In this document: positions 6,614-11,729 of the stretch, piece by piece
Layout of the letters: every line of letters begins with the position of its first letter
Numbering within the stretch: the first letter of the stretch is position 1
DNA from: CAYONM01 sp964405325
GTDB lineage: Bacteria > Planctomycetota > UBA11346
DNA length: 11,729 nucleotides
Assembly: GCA_964405325.1 (NCBI GenBank)
Contig: CAYONM010000119.1
Coordinates: 1-11,729, forward strand
Direction: 5' to 3'
Translations under genes and position numbers: made by a program
The notes under the pieces: model-generated
Told to the model about the DNA's origin: nothing
The model's input: only the letters and a program-made list of their open reading frames with translations
Database searches by the model: none

Positions 6614-8368
6614 GTGCGCTATTCGATCGCGGCCCTGCTGCTGTTGACCCATCTGCTGAGCGCTGTTGAGGCGCCATCGCAGCCGACCATCGAAAACGAA
6701 TGGATTCGGGTGCGGATCGATCCGACCTATGCTGCTATCGCCGCGGTGGAGCTGCCTGGCGTCAAACCGCTGGATATTCCCGATTATCTGGACTACCGGC
6801 CGACCCCCGATGGCGATGTGCCGGTGCTTGGTGGTTTCAACCAGCCAGGCATGGATGGCTCCGGGCAGCGGCACAACCTGCTCTATGACCCGCGTCTGCC
6901 GGAACAGAGCCGCGAGGATGTGTTGTGCCAAGAGCCCTGGCAGGTGGCCGAGTCAGGGGCCCAGCGCGTGGTTCTGACCACCAGCAATCCCGACGACACC
7001 TTGCGCTTTGAGATGGTGTACGAGCTGCTGCCGGACAAACCCATCATCCAGACCAGCCTGCGCGTCCATAACACTGGTCCCGAGCGATCGCTGCCCCTGG
7101 TCATGGTGTCGCTCAACGGTGTCTACCACGACTTCGGCGCTCGTGAGAGCTATTATTCCGGGCAGTTCCGCTCGCAACCCGATGGCACTTTGGAGCGCTT
7201 GGATGTGCCACCGGCTGGTACCTGGGGTGAGCCCTTCGAGCTGCAGCCCGATGACTTTCTTTGTTCCCGTTCGCGCTTTTTCGGTGCTTACTGGCAATTG
7301 CGTTCGGTGGAGCGCAATCTGCCGGCCGATGTTGCATCGACCGAGCCGGTAGCCGGCATGGCACGCGGCCCGGAGACCATCGAGGCCGCTGCCGCGCCAA
7401 CTGACGGTGCCCGCGTGTTGATCACCCCGCGCGGTTTTCTCGACCGTGCCGACAAGATCACGCCGCAAGTCTGGTACAAGGTCGCCTTCCAGGACGCCGC
7501 AGGTGGCCATCTACACTTGGCCAGCGACGGCGATCTGGAGCTGCAGTGGGAGATCACGGCCACCATTCTGACGCACGACGCCCTCAGTCGGCTGTCCGAG
7601 GCCAAGCAGGAGCTGGAGTATCCCGACGGCATGGTGCGCTTCTTCCGTATCCTATCGGTGATCATGGGTTGGATGCTGCGTATCATCCACACCGGCTTCG
7701 CCCTGATCGGTCTGAGTGAGATCGGCTACGGTTTGTCGGTGATTGTGGTCACCTTGTTGATCAAGGCGGCCATGCATCGTTTGACGGTCAAACAGCAGCG
7801 TTCGATGATGATGATGCAGAAACTCGCGCCCGAACTACAGAAGCTGAAGGCTCAGTATGGCGACAACCAGCAGGTGATGGCTCAGAAGCAGATGGAATTG
7901 TGGCGTAAAAACGGCGTGAATCCGCTTTCCGGCTGTCTGCCCATGCTGGTGCAGATGCCGATTTTCATCGCCTTGTACTGGACCTTCTCCTTGGCGGCCG
8001 ACCTGCGTGGCCACGGTTTTTTATGGGTTCGGGATCTGACTCTGGCTGACAACACCTTCTTTCTGGGTTTCACCCTGCCCTGGCTGGGGCCAGCCACCAT
8101 CAACCTGCTGCCCCTGGCCTACATCGGCTTCAGTTTCTGGATGAGCTTCTCGCAGAAGCCGCCCACCGGTGGCGATGGCAATGACATGCAGCAGCAGATG
8201 GCCAAAACCATGCGCTGGATGCCGCTGATTTTCGGTCTGATCTTCTACAACATGCCCGCCGGTCTGGTGCTGTACTTCACGGTCAACATCGTGCTCTCCA
8301 CCCTGGAGATGCGTTATGTGCGCAAGAAGCTGGGCATGGATGGCGCCGGCGGCCCGGTGGCCTTCTAG
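6614..8368 (+). CDS. yidC: Membrane protein insertase YidC
   Basis: Inner-membrane insertase of the YidC/Oxa1/Alb3 family, which inserts and folds membrane proteins alone or with SecYEG. The 584-residue product has an N-terminal hydrophobic stretch (5-18) followed by VEA, a large periplasmic domain (about 22-335) and the conserved core. Core membrane segments lie near 345-362, 370-388, 440-460, 485-512 and 536-566. Diagnostic blocks are KLAPELQKLKAQYGD (403-417), NPLSGCLPMLVQMPIFIALY (436-455) and NMPAGLVLYFTVN (546-558). The charged residue of the hydrophilic groove, Arg366 in E. coli, aligns with K384. The C-terminus is short and lacks the basic tail of ribosome-binding versions. GTG 6614 is chosen because AAGGGAG lies six bases upstream. 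It heads the operon with mnmE, six bases downstream. The N-terminal segment could be a cleaved signal peptide rather than an anchor. Confidence 0.97.
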   Translation: MRYSIAALLLLTHLLSAVEAPSQPTIENEWIRVRIDPTYAAIAAVELPGVKPLDIPDYLDYRPTPDGDVPVLGGFNQPGMDGSGQRHNLLYDPRLPEQSREDVLCQEPWQVAESGAQRVVLTTSNPDDTLRFEMVYELLPDKPIIQTSLRVHNTGPERSLPLVMVSLNGVYHDFGARESYYSGQFRSQPDGTLERLDVPPAGTWGEPFELQPDDFLCSRSRFFGAYWQLRSVERNLPADVASTEPVAGMARGPETIEAAAAPTDGARVLITPRGFLDRADKITPQVWYKVAFQDAAGGHLHLASDGDLELQWEITATILTHDALSRLSEAKQELEYPDGMVRFFRILSVIMGWMLRIIHTGFALIGLSEIGYGLSVIVVTLLIKAAMHRLTVKQQRSMMMMQKLAPELQKLKAQYGDNQQVMAQKQMELWRKNGVNPLSGCLPMLVQMPIFIALYWTFSLAADLRGHGFLWVRDLTLADNTFFLGFTLPWLGPATINLLPLAYIGFSFWMSFSQKPPTGGDGNDMQQQMAKTMRWMPLIFGLIFYNMPAGLVLYFTVNIVLSTLEMRYVRKKLGMDGAGGPVAF

Positions 8369-8374
8369 CTGGCG

Positions 8375-9655
8375 GTGCAAGCAGCCGACGCCACCACCAT
8401 TTGCGCGCTGGCTAGCGCCGTGCCGGCGGTATCGGCGGTGCTGCGTCTGAGCGGCCCGGCTGCGACATCAGTGCTGCAGCGCTGTGGTCTGGACGTGCCG
8501 CCAGCGTGGTGCCCGCAGCCGCAGATGCTGTCTGTGGCGGGCGGGGCCTGTCCGCTGCGGGTCCTGTACTGCCCGGGTCCGCGGAGTTTTACCGGTGAGG
8601 ATCTGGTCGAGCTCGTGCTACCGGGTGCGCCGGTGCTGGTCCAGACGGTTGTGGCACAGCTGCAGGCTGCCGGCGCCGAGGCTGCCGGCCCTGGCGATTT
8701 CACCAGGCGTGCACTGGCGCATGGTCGACTCAGTCTGGATCAGGCCGAAGCGCTTCTGGCGGTGGCCCAGGCTGGCACCGCCGCCGCCGCCCAGTTGGCC
8801 CTGCGCCGGCTGCAGGGGCAGTTGTCCGCCGCCCTGGAACCCATGCGGCAACGGCTGATCGCCTTGCGCGCCCAGGTGGAAGCTGGTTTGGACTTTCTTG
8901 AGGAAGAGGACGTGCAGAGCTACGATCCCGTGGCGCTGCAGGCCGAATTGCAACAGATGCGCGCAGTGGTGGCCAGCTGGCGACGGGCCGAGCATGCCCA
9001 GGGCTGCCAGCCGTTGGTCTGTCTGGTCGGTCCGGCCAATGCCGGCAAGAGTGCGTTGTTTGCGGCGCTCAGCGGCCAGCCAGCCCTGATCAGTGCGCAG
9101 CCAGGGACCACGCGTGATTGGCTGCAGGCTGATATCCAGCTGGATGGTGTGCCATGTCGCCTGATCGACACTGCTGGCTGGCTGACCCAGCGTCAGCAGG
9201 TGGACGAGGCGGCCTTACGGTCGGCTCTGGCGCAGGTGGCTGGTGCGGCGGTGATCATCGCTTGTTCGGCCATCGATGCTCCCTTGCCGTTGGAATTGCC
9301 ACCTGATTGGCGCCCTGCCGAAGCGGTCATCGTGGCGACCAAAGCGGATCTGGGGGTAACCGAATCACGAGCGGTGCTGGCGGTCAGCACTATCGATGCT
9401 GGTGGCCTGGCGGCCCTACGGGCGCTCATTGCTGAGCGCGTGGCTCGCCTCGGCAGTGTCGGGGATTGCCAGCAAGGTCTGCTGGCGCGTGCGGATCGCC
9501 ACCTTGGTGCCTTGGCTTCTGCGGCCCTGCCGGAGGATGTGCTCCTGGCCGAGGAGCTGCGCGCCATCGCCGATGCCTTGGGTGAGCTGGTGGGCGTATG
9601 CACACCTGATGCAGTCTTGGATCAGATATTCAGCCGATTCTGCATCGGCAAATAA
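8375..9655 (+). CDS. mnmE: tRNA modification GTPase MnmE (TrmE)
   Basis: GTPase that works with MnmG to install the aminomethyl-type modification on wobble uridine 34 of certain tRNAs. At 426 residues it is shorter than E. coli MnmE (454). The N-terminal folate-binding domain shows GPRSFTGEDLVEL (68-80) and GDFTRRAL (107-114). The GTPase insert has G1 GPANAGKS (219-226), G2 PGTTRD (243-248), G3 DTAG (265-268) and TKAD (322-325) in place of the usual NKxD. It ends in the invariant FCIGK, with C423. The switch II glutamate that drives hydrolysis in E. coli (Glu282) aligns with D277, or with E278 after a one-residue shift. GTG 8375 has no strong ribosome site of its own, so translation is probably coupled to yidC, six bases upstream. 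Confidence 0.96.
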   Translation: MQAADATTICALASAVPAVSAVLRLSGPAATSVLQRCGLDVPPAWCPQPQMLSVAGGACPLRVLYCPGPRSFTGEDLVELVLPGAPVLVQTVVAQLQAAGAEAAGPGDFTRRALAHGRLSLDQAEALLAVAQAGTAAAAQLALRRLQGQLSAALEPMRQRLIALRAQVEAGLDFLEEEDVQSYDPVALQAELQQMRAVVASWRRAEHAQGCQPLVCLVGPANAGKSALFAALSGQPALISAQPGTTRDWLQADIQLDGVPCRLIDTAGWLTQRQQVDEAALRSALAQVAGAAVIIACSAIDAPLPLELPPDWRPAEAVIVATKADLGVTESRAVLAVSTIDAGGLAALRALIAERVARLGSVGDCQQGLLARADRHLGALASAALPEDVLLAEELRAIADALGELVGVCTPDAVLDQIFSRFCIGK

Positions 9656-9672
9656 CGAGAGGAGTGTTCGTC

Positions 9673-10440
9673 GTGTTGGTCGCATCGTGGAACGTCAACG
9701 GTATTCGAGCTGTCGCTCGCAAAAATCTGTTGCCCTGGGAGGTGATGGACGGCGTCGATATCTGGTGCCTGCAGGAGACCAAGGCCAGGCCGGCACAGGT
9801 GGCGGCAGCGATCGCGGAGCCAGACGGCTGGCACAGCGCCTGGGTCTCGGCGAACCGTCCCGGTTACAGCGGCGTTGCCATTTTCAGTCGGCAACAACCG
9901 GATGCGGTCGAGGAGGGTCTGGGTGAAGAGATCTTCGATGACGAAGGGCGGGTGCTGTCGGTCCGTTTCGATGATCTGCTGATCGTCAGCGCCTATTTCC
10001 CCAACAGTCAGGAGGCCGGCAAACGTCTGGATTACAAGCTTGCTTTCTGTCGGCGAATGGAAACCTGGTTGGCGGAGCAGCGCGAGCAGGGGTTGCGTAT
10101 CTTGCTGACCGGTGATTATAATATCGCGCATGCCGCCATCGATCTGGCTCGGCCCGCTGCCAACGAGGGTAATCCTGGTTACCTGCCGGAAGAACGTGCC
10201 TGGATGAGCCATTACCTGGGCCTGGGCTATCATGATATCTTTCGCGAGGAGAATCCGGAACTGACCGCTGCCTACTCCTGGTGGAGCTACCGCGCTCGCG
10301 CCCGCAACAACAACGTCGGCTGGCGTATCGATTATTGCACCTGCTGCCCAAATCTGCGTCCGGCGGTATCGCGTGCCCGCATCCATCCGGATATCATGGG
10401 CTCCGACCACTGTCCGGTCAGCGTCGAGGTGGCGGTGTAG
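9673..10440 (+). CDS. xth: Exodeoxyribonuclease III / AP endonuclease
   Basis: Mg-dependent nuclease of the exonuclease III/APE1 family, which cuts DNA at abasic sites in base excision repair and removes 3' blocks. The full catalytic set is present in the 255-residue chain: N7 (SWNVNG), E35 (LQETK), Y108 (SAYFPN), D148 and N150 (TGDYN), D220 (GWRIDY), and D245-H246 (GSDH). WWSYRARARNNNVGWRIDY is the conserved substrate-side block. GTG 9673 is preferred because GAGAGGAG (9657-9664) lies eight bases upstream; the in-frame GTG 9664 overlaps that ribosome site and would only add three residues. The gene follows mnmE by 17 bases and precedes the histidine kinase by three, so it is probably cotranscribed from the yidC promoter. 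Confidence 0.96.
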   Translation: MLVASWNVNGIRAVARKNLLPWEVMDGVDIWCLQETKARPAQVAAAIAEPDGWHSAWVSANRPGYSGVAIFSRQQPDAVEEGLGEEIFDDEGRVLSVRFDDLLIVSAYFPNSQEAGKRLDYKLAFCRRMETWLAEQREQGLRILLTGDYNIAHAAIDLARPAANEGNPGYLPEERAWMSHYLGLGYHDIFREENPELTAAYSWWSYRARARNNNVGWRIDYCTCCPNLRPAVSRARIHPDIMGSDHCPVSVEVAV

Positions 10441-10443
10441 GGT

Positions 10444-11649
10444 ATGATCCTGCGCCAACGGACCCGCTTGACCCTGCAGCTGGTTGCACTCTCGACCGGA
10501 CTGTGCCTGTTTATTGGTCTGGTTGGCTGGTCCTGGGTGGAATGGCGCTTGCGCGATCAGGCCGAGGAGTCAGCCCGTGCCATTGCCGGGGTACTGGCAC
10601 AAGGGGGCTTTGCCCTGAACGAAACGGTCCGGCTGCGCATGCAGGCCCTGACCGGCTATCGCTTCGAGGTCGACCCGCTGGGGCCCGACCAGCCCGGCAG
10701 TATCAACGTCAGTGCTGATGGCCGGCGGGTGCGGGTCCATTACCAGACCGAGGCCTTTCAACGGGCCCGGCAGGAGTTGGCCGTTGCGGTCTCGTCGGCT
10801 GTGGTGCTTGGTGCTATGGCGGCCATGGCCATGGCCTGGTTCATCTCTCGACGGCAGGCGTGGCCCTTCGAACAGCTGGCTGCGGCGGCGCATCGTCTGG
10901 GCGCCGGGGATTGGGACCGACCGATCCCGTTGCAGCAAGCCAATCGTGAGCTGTTGGTGCTCAGCCGGGAAATGGAGCAGATGCGCCAGCGTCTGGCGCA
11001 ATTGCGCGATGCGGCCCGTCGTGATGAGCGTCTCTCCACCCTCGGTACCTTTACCGCCACCATTGCACACGAGGTGCGCAATCCCATCTCGGCCGTCCAG
11101 CTGGGCCTACAGTTGTTAGCCAGGCAATATGATGGTGATGAAACCATTGCGGTGATCGGTGCCGAATTGGAGCGTTTGGAATTGAGCGTCGAGGAATTAC
11201 TGGCCTTTTCTTGTGGTTTCGACGTGCATCCGGAACCCTGCGAGCTGCACAGCCTGGGCCAAGATGTTTGCCGCCTGTTGGCGCGTCAGGCCGAGCACGC
11301 TGGTGTTGCGCTACAGGTAGAGGGAGCTGCCCTGGTGCAGGCCGATCCCCGGCGACTGCGGCAATTGTTGCTGAATCTGGTGCTCAATGGCATCCAGGCG
11401 CAAAGCGAGGGGGGGCGCGTTGCCATTCGGGTCCAGTCCGATGGCGTGCAGATTCAGGATCACGGACCGGGGGTTCCCAGTCTGCTGCGCGCACGAGTTT
11501 TTGACGCTTTTATTTCCGATCGGCCCGGCGGCACTGGCCTGGGCTTGCATTTGGCGGAACAGATCGCCCGAGCCCACGATGCGGAATTGCTGCTGGTGCC
11601 CAGCCAGCAGGGGGCGGTGTTCGAGCTGCGCGGTTTGCCGCCGGGGTGA
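10444..11649 (+). CDS. Membrane-bound sensor histidine kinase
   Basis: A 401-residue inner-membrane kinase. Membrane segments lie at about 9-33 and 113-134 and enclose a periplasmic region of only about 75 residues with no recognisable ligand domain. A HAMP-like linker follows (about 135-188), then the phosphoacceptor H209 in IAHEVRNP, typical of ZraS/AtoS/NtrB-like kinases. The ATPase domain has the N box with N311 and N315, DHGPG (339-343) and GGTGLGL (362-368). The F box reads FDAFIS (353-358), degenerate against FEPFFTTK. ATG 10444 lies three bases after the exonuclease stop, with GAGGTGG (10426-10432) inside that gene as likely ribosome site, so expression is coupled. No response regulator follows within the 80 remaining bases, so the partner lies elsewhere. 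Kinases of this type often pair with sigma54 activators, which is not testable here. Confidence 0.93.
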   Translation: MILRQRTRLTLQLVALSTGLCLFIGLVGWSWVEWRLRDQAEESARAIAGVLAQGGFALNETVRLRMQALTGYRFEVDPLGPDQPGSINVSADGRRVRVHYQTEAFQRARQELAVAVSSAVVLGAMAAMAMAWFISRRQAWPFEQLAAAAHRLGAGDWDRPIPLQQANRELLVLSREMEQMRQRLAQLRDAARRDERLSTLGTFTATIAHEVRNPISAVQLGLQLLARQYDGDETIAVIGAELERLELSVEELLAFSCGFDVHPEPCELHSLGQDVCRLLARQAEHAGVALQVEGAALVQADPRRLRQLLLNLVLNGIQAQSEGGRVAIRVQSDGVQIQDHGPGVPSLLRARVFDAFISDRPGGTGLGLHLAEQIARAHDAELLLVPSQQGAVFELRGLPPG

Positions 11650-11688
11650 GTGAGATATTCATTTAAGTAGGCAGTCATGACGGGTCCC

Positions 11689-11729
11689 TCAGAGGTCGAA
11701 TTCGGCACGAATCCGATAAGAGCCAGGCG
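11689..11729 (-). CDS. Probable C-terminus of a leftward gene (partial)
   Basis: The minus strand entering from the right edge reads PGSYRIRAEFDL and stops at TGA (11689-11691). Alternating polar and non-polar residues at the very end resemble the last strand of an outer-membrane beta-barrel, but twelve residues cannot prove this. If real, the gene converges on the histidine kinase with a 39-base gap. A plus-strand alternative starts at ATG 11677 (MTGPSEVEFG) and stays open to the edge; it has a poor ribosome site and does not look like the start of a response regulator. Confidence 0.3.
   Translation of the reverse strand, partial: PGSYRIRAEFDL

Noticed and set aside
6458..6931. Upstream extension of the 94-residue protein into yidC
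   Set aside because: The frame is open, but it runs antisense through the yidC signal region. The strong ribosome site fixes the start at 6457.
1..11729. Mobile elements, CRISPR arrays, tRNA or rRNA genes, toxin-antitoxin or defence modules
   Set aside because: No direct-repeat arrays, transposase or integrase motifs, or cloverleaf-like segments were seen, and the gene content is housekeeping and signalling.

Overview
The window reads as ordinary, densely packed chromosome from a GC-rich Gram-negative bacterium. The Gram-negative assignment rests on YidC, which carries the large periplasmic domain between its N-terminal segment and its insertase core. The lineage cannot be fixed from the sequence. 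YidC and MnmE are both clearly diverged from the enterobacterial forms (different YidC N-terminus, short MnmE with TKxD in place of NKxD). That fits a deep-branching group such as Planctomycetota or a relative better than a typical gammaproteobacterium, but this is a weak inference. I see no insertion sequences, integrases, CRISPR repeats, tRNAs or rRNAs.

Left part (1-2656): a leftward rlmN (23S rRNA/tRNA adenine-C2 methyltransferase) is divergent from a rightward soluble PAS-histidine kinase-receiver hybrid. The 49-base gap between them holds a 6-bp inverted repeat.

Middle part (2657-6457): after a 249-base gap comes a large rightward SNF2-family ATPase resembling RapA, the RNA polymerase recycling factor. 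It converges on a small leftward gene encoding a 94-residue protein of no recognised family. A perfect 10-bp GC-rich inverted repeat lies between the two gene ends.

Right part (6458-11649): a well-formed sigma70-type promoter (TTGGCA, 17 bases, TATGAT) overlaps the upstream side of the small gene. It points into a tight rightward run: yidC (membrane insertase), mnmE (tRNA wobble-uridine modification GTPase), an exonuclease III homologue and a membrane-bound sensor histidine kinase. Gaps are 6, 17 and 3 bases, so this is very probably one operon. The yidC-mnmE pair is a classic bacterial linkage; exonuclease III and a histidine kinase as its tail are less usual. No separate response regulator is visible for either kinase. 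The last 41 bases probably hold the end of a leftward gene.

As a system, the window combines RNA modification (RlmN, MnmE), transcription recycling (RapA-like), membrane protein biogenesis (YidC), DNA repair (exonuclease III) and signalling (two kinases). I found no convincing defence or mobile system. The most unusual item is the 94-residue orphan protein with an acidic head and a basic, low-complexity tail, interlocked with the yidC promoter.
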